From Apostichopus japonicus (Eukaryota; Echinodermata; Holothuroidea; Aspidochirotida; Stichopodidae), in NCBI RefSeq assembly GCF_037975245.1, contig NC_092562.1, forward strand, positions 15,806,521 to 15,870,520: a stretch of DNA of 64,000 nt, written 5' to 3'. The notes under the pieces were generated by a model, which ran no database searches, had not been told where the DNA came from, and saw nothing but the letters and a program-made list of their open reading frames with translations. The position numbers and the translations under genes are program-made. Below, in pieces: positions 9,750 through 22,800 of the stretch (position 1 is its first letter; each line of letters starts with the position of its first letter).

Positions 9750-11600
9750 GGCCGGCCATTTTGTTGAAATTCTCCTTCATGAGAATTTTCGGTGGCTCCT
9801 CTTGCCATGTTGGACGTTCTGAGCGATCGCAAGACTTTCGACAATCGCCTGTGAAATGGCTGCCAGATGAGACATTAAAAGAGTCTTTATTTTAAGATTG
9901 TAAACCAATTTAGAGGGCAGCTAATGACTGACCACCATGCTGTATTTGTTTAATCTTGTGAATATTTACACCACTTAATGACATCCGTTTTTTCCAGTTC
10001 TTTGCTTGGAGTAAGATCATCGGGCTTCTTTCCAGAGTAGCAAAAAGAAGCATTTTTTGATCCTCTTTCATATATGAAGTAGATCTAGTTTTCATCTTTA
10101 TACTGAGTGCCAGCAGCTTACTACTGCTCCTGTCTATTTGCCATGTAATTTATTGTTTTGCTATTTTGCATCATGTTAAATATAGAATTGTACATAAATT
10201 ATTAACAACTCTTGAGATATAAATGCTACCATCACACACATCATCTCTTTCTGTTCCTCATTTTGTTTTTTTATACACTAAATCCTTTCATGTAGGAACC
10301 TGACTTTCTCCTCTCCTTCCTCTCAAATAAACTGACACAGTTCATCAATTGTTGAATTCAGCTGTCTAAGGGACAGTCTAGCTAAACTTCTGCCCTAATC
10401 AATGGTCACGTCAACCTAGTATATGACAATCAAAATGTCCTGGCAATAAAAACACAAACAGGTCTGAAATGTTACAAAATAAAATGTTTTCTGTTAAAAG
10501 TCAATTCTAGCTAAAACATTCATTCCCCTTACTGTAATAGTCAAGACCTGCATTACCTTAATTTTAAATGCACTGTGGTGATTCCCCACACCCCTGCCCC
10601 TGCCCCCCAAATAAATGAGCAAATGAGAGCAACTTCCCAAGCGTAACTTAATCTTCCTCTGAAATAAAGAAGAAAACAAAAACACATCTGTCAATAAAAG
10701 AGGAAACAGTAAATAATGTCAGTGATTTATTTTGTCAGATTGTAAGTTGTCAGTGAATTTGAAAATTCAAAAGTTTGAATGAGAAGTAAGTTAAGTGTCT
10801 AAAGATAAAGCAAAAAGAAGAGTTAAGTTTAATAATTAACATCTAAAAACAAAAGAAAGAAAATAAAAAAAGGCGGAAACTAAGTAAGAATCGTGATCAA
10901 ACAAGTTTGATTAAGCTTTGGTTATCTGCTTTTTCATATCCCATTATAATAATCAAATAATTTTTTCTTTTACTCTAATTCTCCTTTCCCAAAGGCACTT
11001 TACCATTATTTACAAAATCCAAATATACGTACACGGCTGTGTGTCTAACAAACTATTTAATTTCTTCTTTTGATTTACATGAACATTTATACAGATAAAA
11101 TCTTTGCCAAAAAATAATTGATGGATTTGTTATTTTTTTTTTTTATAAATCAAGAAGACATTTGTGATAACATGAAATGGTAACGATAAATTTGATGATT
11201 AAGGAAATACATACATTTACAGAAAGCTTAATCAATGGAAAGTCTGAAAAAGGTCAAATTAATTAGCGCAGCGTGAACATAATCACCTAAAGTTACAACT
11301 GAGAGGAAAACAAAACTTTATAATAATGCAGAGTTAAAAAACTGATTATTCAAGTAGATGCTCAATTAGGAGTAAAATGGCATTTTAACAGATAACTGAA
11401 CACACTAATGAGTTCTGATTTTGAATTTTACAAGGTATCTTGATATACATAATCGAGTGTGTAGCCTAGGGACAGATTGGCCTGCTGGCATACCGATTCT
11501 TAAACGATGCACCAATGAGAATGACTAAACTGCCAAAAGCACCAACAGGTGTGGTGACTCCCCCTCGGGAGGTGTTAGTCTCATCCAAGGTGCTAAATAC

Positions 11601-14600
11601 GGCGCTGGTGTCAAGGCCACACTTAACACCGTTAATTGGAGCTGGTAGCAATCAACACCCCGGTCTACCCCCACACTTAACACCATTAATTGGAACTGGT
11701 AGCAACCAACACCCCAGTCTACCCACCCCCTGATGTAGCCATTTTACATTAATCTTTATGCTATCTCCTAGTTTATATAGCTTGACTATAGACAAAAAAT
11801 TAATGTCCTTTGAGAATAAATTTTGAAGGAGAGGCATTTCTAATCGATGAATAATATCTGTGGCACAAGATGTAGCCTCTACTCTGTCATTCAATACCCT
11901 ATCATGTGATTCACCAGGCTAATTAGCTTGTAGACCAACTTTTAATTGGTTCTCTAATTGACCAACTTTAAAATGTGGTTTAAATACTGGGGTAAGGTTC
12001 GCAGTGTTTGCTAGGGCTCCTTAATGTTTGACTTAGTTCAATGTATCTGAATATATTAATTTAACAGTCAATGGAAGGACGATGGGTTTATGGTGCAAAC
12101 AGCCGTCACCTCACAATCAAGGTAAGAATACAGAAAACAAAAGAAGCAAGAAAATATTAATTTGCACATATTTGAAAACAATTCCTTTTTGGAATATTCT
12201 GCAAGGCAGTGCGAAATTTCTCTCCATGATAATCTTGTTGTGACGATAAAATTTGTTGAATGAATATAGGAGGAAGAAGAAGAACAAGCAACATAGAATA
12301 CTTGCAGATTAAAAAAGGTGAAGGATTTTGTCATGGTGACAATGAAACTAAAGATATATTTATTTCTTAGCAAGTCCTGCTTGCCTCAGTTAACATGCCC
12401 TGAGAAAATTAATACCAAATATAACATCAAAATGAATGAGAAAAGGAACAATTCAAGCAAACTTGAACATTGTAACATGGCTTGAACAAAACAAACATCG
12501 ATTTAAAAAAATATGGAAAACTAAAAGCCTATGCTACTCTCCACCCCCTTTGCCCTCCTACCCCCTGCCCCCCCCTTCTCTCCTGCACATGAAGACATTT
12601 ATCTGTTAGGGATGAAAATATCTGTGAACATAATGAAACCTATATATTAGTAAATGAATAATGGAACCATGTCGGGAAGTTTAGACAATGGGAAAAACAA
12701 AGCAATAATGAAGCCTGAAAAATTGAAATATATATTAATGTTTGTTTGTCTTAACCATTACAGTTATCAACCTTCCACCTACTAAAGGTCAAATTAAGAA
12801 GTAAAATCAAAATTCTTTTTTTTTTACAAAAAGTGAAGAGAGTGATTTTGTAGATAAAACATCACCAAGGGATTAAACCGGTAAATATTAACTACACAAC
12901 TGATACCTAAAATCCATAGAATACCAAAAAGGAAACTGGAAACTAGCTTTGAAAGTCTGAAGAATGTTTAGCAATAATCCTTGGAAATTACCAATGTATG
13001 ATCTCTACTAACTGAGGTACCCAGAGTGTAAGTTGGGTGCTTGCTGTTATCCTATTCATTCCTGTTAGTGATGTTAAGAATCAATCTTAAGTCTTAAACA
13101 TGTTGATGAGCCTTTGTTACACACCCAGTGAAGCCACAAATAATGACCACTTTATTCTATACAAAATGTGGAAAAGGATTAAAATGCAAACTATTTAACT
13201 AGGAGATATGAACCCTACCCAAGCAATACCTGTTGTGCCATTTTAAAATATAATCTTGTGCCAAGTTTACATTGTAACAGTATTCATAAATCAGTCAACC
13301 CCCAACCCCCCCCCCCGCCCCCATACATTAACCAACTAAATAGTTTGTTTTTATTATGTTTATATGCAGCATTTCTAACTCAAGTCTTACACCAAGAACA
13401 GTCGAATCGAAACAAAATGGTTGGTGAAAATGTTAGTATCTTTTTGAAATTGTTTTCAAGTATTATAAATACTTATTTGGCAACCAACGATTTTAACAAC
13501 TCCCTCACGAATGGTTAAACCAGAGGGCTCCATATGGTGAATAGCTGCACATGTTTGCTAGAATATCATTAAATTAAGCTGCAATGGGTATTCATAAAAG
13601 TGAATCACAGATCCATACAAGTATTAATATTTTCATTATCCCTATGCAGGGAATTTTTTATTAAAGACTAAATTACAACTAATATATTCCCAACTTTGGT
13701 CACCTTAAAAAGATTCCATATATACAATAATTTCGAAGCTTTAAGAACCGATAAATCTAATTTCAAAAGCCAATTTTTTTTCTCTTTAAAATTGTCTTTT
13801 TAATAATTTTTTTCTTTCTATGTTCCTTTAACCTTGAGTTTTGCCACAACCTTCCTCTAATATTTACTAAGAACTACTGAGGTGAAAGAAAAAACTAACA
13901 CAAACTATAAACTAACACAAACAAACACAAAATAGGAAATGAAAGAGAAACAAAATGAAAAATACTGAGAGAAAAGAGAAGAAACAAATTAAATTTTCAC
14001 AAAGTTAAGGTCATTTACACAAGCACACGCCAGCCAAAGATCACTGCATTATTATTCAAAAGGGATGGACGGAATTGGGAATATATAAACCTGATCTTCC
14101 GAGATGTTGTTTGTACAGACATTGATAATGAATAACAGCATGATGAAAACGATAAATGGATGTAAAGATAAAACCATCACAAAAACATGATACTCCACAA
14201 AGAATCGACTGTCATCTTGGATTTCAGGAATATTCCAAGGTGGCAATCAACCTTACAAACCCAGACTTAAATGTTTTCCCACCAGAAGCAAACAAAGAAA
14301 AAATATTGGCTTCTCTTGCAAAATTATGTTCCTCAAAATGTCTGTTCTCATGATGTCATTGTGTGAGTTTACATTGTACTTCTTACTGTGTGATCTAAAT
14401 TTCTTGCGACAGAAATGGATACGATATGGAGCTTTAAAGTTAAGCCTCCCACCCAAAGGAGGTGTATTTTGTGGTGACAAACATCTCTTTCTATTAATTA
14501 CTTCGTTAGAGAAGTGTGACATAAACTACTGTGTTGGAAGTCAAAACAAATGACTTTAATTATTACTGAAGTATACACTGACAGTTTCACAAAACAGCCA

Positions 14601-16432
14601 AGATTGCCACTGTGCATGAGTATGCCTTCACATTTTGTTTTATGTGTTGAACATAAGTCAGTCCTCAATTTTTACTCTCTGCATGTGGACATGTTGTAAG
14701 CATAAAGCATCCATCCAACCTATAAACGTATTTGTGACATTTGCCCTTAACAGGGACGAAACATAAAAACTTTAGAAGAGGTTTGTTAATCCGGAGCACA
14801 TCATACAAGAAAAAAGAAACTTCAAACCAGGATTGCAGCATAAAGTTCGCAAGTTAAGGCCTACAGCATGTACAGTCAGCACCATACTCTAATGTCTTTT
14901 AATGGAAGCCATCTTTGTGGAGTGTATTCAGACATTCCTAACTTGGGATCATCTCTGTTATCACCCAGACCCTTCCCCTCCCCCTAGCCATTCCTCTCTA
15001 GGCATCCTCTCTGCTATCGCCACTCTGCTTCCCACCCCCTCCCCCTTTCTTGATTTCCTCAGTACTATACCCACCACCCCCCCCCCCCCAGCCATTCCTT
15101 TCATTAAAGTTTCAAAATGTGTAAAATCTTTAGCAAGTAATTGGCAAGATGCTGAGAATGCACATTCAGCCATCACCTCTACTTAAATCAGGAAAATGTT
15201 GTTCATGTGATATCAAGAGGTTGTTGGTGAGTTTCAATAAATGTCACCCTCTATTTTTACATCTCAAATACGGCCGCAACGACTTATAGAAAACTATACT
15301 TATTACTCACAGAAGTCGCTCCAAGCACCACCAATCAGCTGTCCTACATACCGCAACCATCCCATCACTTTTATGAAAATTATTGAAAACTCCTTGAGGA
15401 TTCCTTTAGACCATTTCGTTGATTCCTCTTCATCAATCTTTACTCTCTCGAACAGATTGACCTCTCTTCCGACTAGTAAATTCAACGGGTATTTAAAGTT
15501 CTCTGTTCAGCACTGTTCTCCAATATCTTACAATGGAAGCATTAAATATAACTCTCTCTGGATTTGGTCCTTGCTTTATCAATCGCGATTCTCTCTAGCA
15601 CCAAATTATACGACGGAATAAATCCAGCTATTCAACCACCCTATCTCACCTTCATCGTCAACCTCCTCCTCCTCCCAACTTTCAGGGTCCTTCTCAATCT
15701 CGATTTTGGTAGAAGTAGCCCTCTGTTCCCATCCAGGACCGCCTTTCATCATCATCGTCACCAGGAATCTCCGTTATCATCTTTCCTTCTCTCTCTTGAG
15801 GTAGATGGGTGTAACTTCCATAGGTTTGTATTTTCTGTGATAATTAGAATGGAAGTTAAAACAAAAGGTTATAATTCTGCAAGAATTCACATTTAAGACA
15901 TAAGTTGGCTGTCTGGATACATGATTGTTATGGTAACAGTTACCCTAGTAACAGGTTTGATTATTCCATCCTAAATGAACAAAAGTTACTGATTGGACAT
16001 TATCAAATATGCTAGAGTTTATACTGTTATGACTGCAATGAAAATTCAGGTTGTTTTCTCACAGCCTGCAAATAACCAAACTTCAGGAAATTGTTGTAGA
16101 TATCATAAATATGGATGCATGTTTCACGATTTGAAAATTCAGTTAACTTCAAGATTATTTCAGAAGCAGGACTGTAGATTTCGACAGCTCCAAGCTTAAC
16201 AGACACCAGTTGGAGGGGGGGGGGACTTTAAGCTAGCCATTCTGCTTTGGGATATTTGGCAAGTTTTTTGCTATTTTCATTTAAATTTCATAACACAATA
16301 TTAAATACATTGTACTACCTCATGTCCATTACCTTGTACCAATATGTAAATTAGTATTAACTTTAACTGATGCACTAATTACAAATGCATTCAAAAGGTA
16401 CAATATTGCTATACTGAAAAATAAGGAAAAGG
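11601..16432. other. Intergenic region, right half
   Basis: This lies between the small duplication near 11.6 kb and the POMGNT1 3' end. Open frames around 14.1-15.9 kb are low-complexity or overlap on both strands and have no recognisable domain. Long G or C runs occur near 13300, 15080 and 16210. I see no supportable gene. Confidence 0.55.
11611..11726. repeat. Two-copy tandem duplication, about 57-bp unit
   Basis: A unit containing ACACTTAACACC, ATTAATTGG and CTGGTAGCAA occurs twice in a row with a few substitutions. It is not in a gene. Confidence 0.75.
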
Positions 16433-16444
16433 TTTATTTTTATT
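16433..16444 (-). promoter_or_regulatory. Polyadenylation signal candidates for POMGNT1
   Basis: TTTATT on the plus strand at 16433-16438 and again at 16439-16444 gives two adjacent AATAAA hexamers on the minus strand. They lie about 250 bases past the POMGNT1 stop codon, a usual 3' UTR distance. Confidence 0.5.
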
Positions 16445-16688
16445 TTTCCAGCATACTTACAATTTAAAAGGTAAAAAAAAACTACATTGCTTATGCAGAA
16501 TGGAATGATAGCATTTTACCCCCCACCCCCCCAAAAGAAGGAAGAGTTGTTTTATAGTGAAAACCTCTTTGTTAAATCTTCAAGGAGTACCTACAAAGAA
16601 CATCTCTAATTAGGGGGGAAGGGGGGGGGGGAGAGGGGGATAGAGAATTGACTTGCCCAACAAAAATGATTGGAGCTGTTGCAAATAC

Positions 16689-16802
16689 TCACGAGTAAGG
16701 TGAACTTGGACTGCCGACGATGAAAACTGGGTTTCTATTCAAAAATAATCTCCACATCCCTCTATGGTTACCACGGATATCTAAATCCCAAATATGAAAG
16801 CA
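16689..16802 (-). CDS. POMGNT1: POMGNT1 last visible exon with stop
   Basis: Residues 530-566 read [20 protein letters not shown] and later [11 protein letters not shown], then TGA at 16691-16689. Human POMGNT1 has the same ending up to SPYS, followed by some 25 more residues. The stop lies inside a strong splice-donor match (TC/GTGAGT), so the exon may either end here or be spliced onward to a short further exon. The acceptor is CTTTTCAG. Confidence 0.88.
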   Translation of the reverse strand, partial: CFHIWDLDIRGNHRGMWRLFLNRNPVFIVGSPSSPYS

Positions 16803-19800
16803 CTGAAAAGAGACCAACCAAGAGATTATTGAATACTTACACAGCTGATCTCAACTGTTCATCACAATATATTACATCAGAATTAAAGATATATTGTATT
16901 AAGTGTTGCTGAATTCTCTTTTCAAACTCCTTCCATATCAACTGAATATTCTATCAACCTTCGATACGATCACAAGAAATCAACATTTCACGTTAGAACC
17001 TGTTGCAGAAAGTTTCGTAGAAAACAGACATTTCACAGAGTTCTAGAAGTTTAAACAAATGACATAACATACCATCACAAGTGACATTAACATATTAAAA
17101 TAATAATGATCATAATAATAATCATAATAATAATCAGCAGTTATTTTTAGGATGCTTAAGTGTCCACAAATGTTTGAGAAACCCGCAAGGGCTTAAGGAT
17201 TACAACTTACACATCGTTGGGTGGCTTCCAGTTTAACATTTTGACTCAACTTTGGAATCTTTTCAATTTAGAAAGTCATTTCAGATGGGAAAGCCGTAGA
17301 TTGCTCTTGGATGAAAATCACACCTTACTATTCATTCATTTATTTGTTTTATCGCCAATTGTGTACAATGGGAAAGGAAGTCTCCTATAAAGTCTTAAAA
17401 AGACTTAACATGGTAGGAGACTCCCTGTGACCCAGCCGGGATCAATCCCAGAACCTCCCGATTGCTAAGCCTCATTGTTTAAAATGTCACTGCCTTTATC
17501 CACTCGGCCACATCACCGGTTCATATCACAAGTGACATTAACATATCATCATGTGCTTTCTTTCTTACTTATATACCTATGTAGTTACTAACAAAACATT
17601 AAAAGTTCCCCACTCATCCAGTGTCATACGACAAAACGTCACCACCTTTAAAATCCAGACAAAACGGAAAGTAAATCTCCTTACCTTGGCTAGCACAGAC
17701 CAAGTCTCAAAATCTTGATCGTTCACCATTTGTATATACAAGACATAGGTAACCCCCTGGGTCTTTGGCAGGAAGCCCTCTTCACAAGGTGACAGACCGT
17801 GATCCAGCACGGTGGCTCTGCTGATTAAATTATGTATCTCTTTCTCGTAGGGAATTCTCTTCATTTTATCCACATCTTTTAACTTGACGTGAGGGGCTGT
17901 ATTTAAAGGTCTTTTCTGAAAATATAAATCCTATAAAAGAGAAACGACAGAATAACAGAAACACTATTAATTATTTAATAAATATTTCTTATTTTAAATA
18001 TAATATTTGTTAAATAATTATTTAATTTAATAATTATTATTCAATCAAAAATAGGAATATTGAATGAATGAATCCAAGGCCCAAATACCCAATGACTTCA
18101 TATAGTTTTTATCATGAGAGTGCTATAAAAACAAGAGCCCAAGAGCACTGTGGTTCCTTGCTTGGGGTATATGACAATACACATGATATTATCAAGCAAG
18201 ACTGGGCTGAAAAAGTCCAAGTAATTGTGGTCCTACATGTACCCATAAAGTAACCAACACTACAGCCAACACTTTTGTGATCACAAAATGTGATCGGATT
18301 TTTTTATCAAATGGCACTTTTGAGATCTAAATATGGCGTCGAAAGTGTAAGAAATATAAGACACCTACAAGCGTGTCAACAGATATGATAACAATGGTGA
18401 CCTCAGATGACATGACCTTTAAGTTTCAAAATGTTCCACCACCCAATTCACAACTTGTCCCAAAATATCAACCATGTCACACCTTGGCATTGAGATTTAA
18501 TTGCATTAAATGTCAAAAAATTAACTTTGAACTTGTATGTAACGTAAAACACAAAGGTCACCCTGAGGTCAACATGTTGACATTTTTGATCGGTGAGACG
18601 TGAATATAGCATCAAAATATAAAAATTTCAAACATTTTTTCTTTGCCCATTTTCTCCCCCCATAATACTACTTTTTTAACATTAGCTGACCTTTGGTGAC
18701 CTTGGATCACATGACCGTTAAGTTTGAAAATATTCCCCTATACCATTTGCAACTTGTCCAAAAAAATCAACCTTGTCACACCTTGGCACTGGGAGTTATT
18801 GCATTAAATGTCTGAAAATTAACTTTGACCTCAAATAACTTTGCACACGAAGGTCAAATGGGGGTCAACCCATTGACATTTATGATCAGAAGGTACCTTT
18901 AACATCTGAAAATAGCATCGAAACTGTAAAAATCCCCAAAACACGAAAAGGTCACCAGAGGTCAAATTGAGGTCAAGGGTCACCCAGATGCGGGTCGGCA
19001 ATTGGATTACATTGAAGCAACTCCCAACCCTAACGGACAATTTGTTCTCAAGTTGTCCCAAAAATACTAGTTTTTTATCATTAATTGACCTTTGGTGACC
19101 TTGTATCACATAACCGTTAAGTTTGAAAATATTCCCCTATACCATTTGCAACTACTCCAAAAATATCAACCTTGTCACACCTTGGAACTGGGAGTTATTG
19201 CATTAAATGTCTGAAAATTAACTTTGACCTCATATAACTTCGCACACGAAGGTCACACGGGGGTCAACCTATTGACATTTATGATCAGAAGTTGCCTTTA
19301 ACATCTGAAAATAGCATCGAAACTGTAAAAATCCACAAAACACTAAAAAGGTCACCAGAGGTCAAATTGAGGTCAAGGGTCACCCAGATGCGGGTCGACA
19401 ATTGGATTACATTGAAGCAACTCCCAACCCTAACGGACAATTTGTTCTCAAGTTATCGTAAAAATACTAGTTTTTTATCATTAATTGACCTTTGGTGACC
19501 TCGGATCACATGACCGTTAAGTTTGAAAATATTCCCCTATACCATTTGCAACTTGTCTCAAAATATCAACTGTGTAACACCTTGGCACTGGGAGTTATTA
19601 CACTAAATGTCTGAAAATTAACTTTGACCTCATATAACTTAACATACAAAGGTCACCTTGGGTCAACTTATTGACATTTTTGATTGATGAGACCTAAATT
19701 AGAGCATCAAACTATAAAAATTCAAACATTTTTTTCTTTGCCCATTTTCTACCCCCAAAATACTAGTGTTTTGACATTAATTGACCTTTGGTGACCTCGG

Positions 19801-22800
19801 ATCACATGACCGTTAAGTTTGAAAATATTCCCCTATACCATTTGCAACTTGTCCAAAAATATCAACCATGTCACACCTTGGAACTGGGAGTTGTTGCATT
19901 AAATGTCTGAAAATTAACTTTGACCTCGTATAACTTCGCACACGAAGGTCACACGGGTGCCAACCAATTGACATTTTTGATCGGAAGGTACCTTTGATAT
20001 CCAAATCTAGCATCAAAACCAAACATTTTCTTTTTTGCTCGTTTCCTCCCAAAATAAGCACATTTTTTCTAATGTGACCTTTGACCTTTTGACCTTGGTT
20101 TCAGATGTAGTTTAATCTCCTGATTCCAAAAAACAAAACGAAAAGTCTGTACAACCGTCCTAACTCTGACCGAAAAACTTTGACCTCATATAACTTCGCA
20201 CATAAAGGTCACACGGGGTCAACCTATTGACATTTATGATCAGAAGGTACCTTTGACATCTGAAAATAGCATCGAAACTGTAAAAATCCCAAAAACACGA
20301 AAAGGTCACCAGAGGTCAAATTGAGGTCAAGGGTCACCAAGATGCGGGTCGACAATTGGATGACATTGAGGCAACTCCCAACCCAAACGGACAATTCGTT
20401 CTCAAGTTATCGCAAAAATACTAGTTCTTTATCATTAATTAACCTTTGGTGACCTCGGATCACATGACCGTTAAGTTTGAAAATGTTCCCCTAACCAGTT
20501 CACAACTTGTCCCAAAATATCAACCTTGTCGCACATTGGCACTGGGAGTTATTGCAGTTTTAATATTTTCAGTTTTTGGACCATAACTGACCTTTGGTGA
20601 CCTTTGTGAGCACCAAAAACAATAGGGCACACCTTCTCCATATGGCGGATCTAAAGTCCAAGTTTGGCCTCAATCCAACATTCCCTTATTGAGATAGAGC
20701 GTACCCAAGCGTCACAGACGCACACACACACACATACACACACACACACACACACGCCAACCTGACTGCATAGGTTCCTTTTGCTAAAGCAAGGAACCAA
20801 AAAGGGGGATTATTGGCTGTGTGATTAATGTATTTGATGTATGATATCAGTTTAGTTTCTGATCCAATGAATATTCATGATGGCATCCCTCTGACCACCC
20901 AATTATCGACATATTTGCTTCCAATTATCCAACAGAAATGTTCTTGCATGTGAAGGTTATATGCAAAGGAAATTGCATTCTCTTTGTTCGTGGAAATGCA
21001 TTTTCCTCCAGCTATACCCTTAAATTTATGATGACTAATTATACGACAATAAGGTGCTCTCAAAATTATTTGAATATTATTTGTTTAATTTACTAGCTCT
21101 GACATCACTGCATATTCATGATACGGTCTAACTGATTATCAGCGCATAAAATGTAAAAAAATGTCAATGTAAAATAGTCAAACTAAATTCAACAATATCA
21201 AATAACTCATCTATGCATATTTTGATAATAGTCACACTTATAAACATAATCTTATGTTTTGTGACTTTTTTTCTTAATTTTAAGAGAGCGAGAGAGAGGG
21301 AGAATCACACCAAACTTTGTTTGCTAGCAACTGTATAAGCAACATCATTTTTTTTTATGTGTGTGTGGTAGGATTTACTTGACAGTGAAGAAACAGAGAT
21401 ATTTACATATTACTCTCACATAACCTCCCCATGGGACCTAGCAACATCATCTTGATTGATTAAAAGAACTGTATGAACTGTTCTCACCTTACAGCTGTCA
21501 GATAATAAATTATGGTAGTATTTCAGAATTGTTATCAAATATCTCTGAGAAACAGCTCCTATAATACCACACATGTACTACAGTACACAGTGTGTGAGCT
21601 GAATGCAGACATTTATTCTGAATAACATAATCTTGCTGTGAGCAGACTTGTCTCAAGTCACTTTATTTTAAGGTTCAGTCAAGTCATTACCAACCAGTGA
21701 TTTTCATGACTTGAGTCAATGACTGAAGTCACTGTATTATCCCTATTGGGGGGGGGGAGATTGACAAACTTGTTTGAATCACTTCACTATCGGAGGAATC
21801 ACTTCTCTATTGTTGGAATCACTTCACTATTGGAGGAATCACTTCACTATTGGAGGAATCACTTCACTATCATAGGAATCACTTCACTATCATAGGAATC
21901 ACTTCACTATTGGAGGAATCACTTCACTATTGGAGGAATCACTTCACTATTGGAGGAATCACTTCACTATCTGAGGAATCACTTCACTATCTGAGGAATC
22001 ACTTCACAATCGGAGGAATCACTTCACTATTAGAGGAATCACTTCACTATTGGAGCAATCACTTCACTATCGTAGGAATCACTTCACTATCGGAGCAATC
22101 ACTTCACTATTGGAGCAATCACTTCATTATTGTTGGAATCACTTCACTATTGTAGGAATCACTTCATTATCCGAGGAATCACTTCACCATCGGAGGAATC
22201 ACTGCACTATCCGAGGAATCACTTCATTATTGATGACTGTGGCTATGAATGGACACATCACTGGATATGTCCCATAGAGTACATCACCCTCAAGAAATTA
22301 AAACTTACTTGAAAATAGCTATTCATGTTTACCCCTTTAGATCCAAAATGATAGGTTCTTGACACATCTGGTATGACACACTCTCTGCCTTGTCTGATAT
22401 CTGGGTGTCTCATCCACATGTCCCAATCCCATAGCTGAAATGAGATACAAAAAAAAAATCAAAATCATATAAAGATGAACTTTCTTTACTCAATTCTCCA
22501 CAAAACAAACACATTAAATTAAAATGTACAGATTGAAGGAGAAAGGCACTTGTAACTGGGAGAGAAGCAACCCTTTATCACAGAATAACATGAATGTTAT
22601 TTATGTGCTTTAACTATGTGCTGATACCAATTAACGTTACTTGATCTTACAGGTGGGTAAAGGTGTTGGAGAGGAACCATAAGTAAACACAGAAATGACT
22701 AACCTTTTCTGGTGTAGGCCACTTTGGTTCCAATTCTGTCTTATAAAGGCTCTTTTTGACTGCCCAGCCAAGACCAGGCATTGTTTCAACTCTATATAAC

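Larger units (their letters stand above)
5685..11600. other. Intergenic region, left half
   Basis: This follows the stop of the EGFLAM-like gene and its first part should be 3' UTR. I see no gene with a recognisable domain. It contains a complex, non-repetitive-looking block at about 7080-7450 and a 178-codon minus-strand open frame at 9216-9749. The remainder is AT-rich sequence with scattered homopolymers. Confidence 0.55.
17931..22308 (-). other. POMGNT1 intron dominated by repeats
   Basis: This intron of about 4.4 kb is largely occupied by a GGTCA-rich repeated element (18152-20798) and a 20-bp minisatellite (21776-22230). AT-rich sequence with no recognisable exon fills the rest. Confidence 0.8.

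Noticed and set aside
17465-17522. A functional tRNA-Ser or tRNA-Leu gene on the minus strand
   Set aside because: The acceptor and anticodon arms do not form a clean cloverleaf, and the unit is the head of a SINE with a target-site duplication.
21850-22312. Overlapping plus-strand open frames of [18 protein letters not shown] type
   Set aside because: They are artefacts of the 20-bp minisatellite in a POMGNT1 intron.
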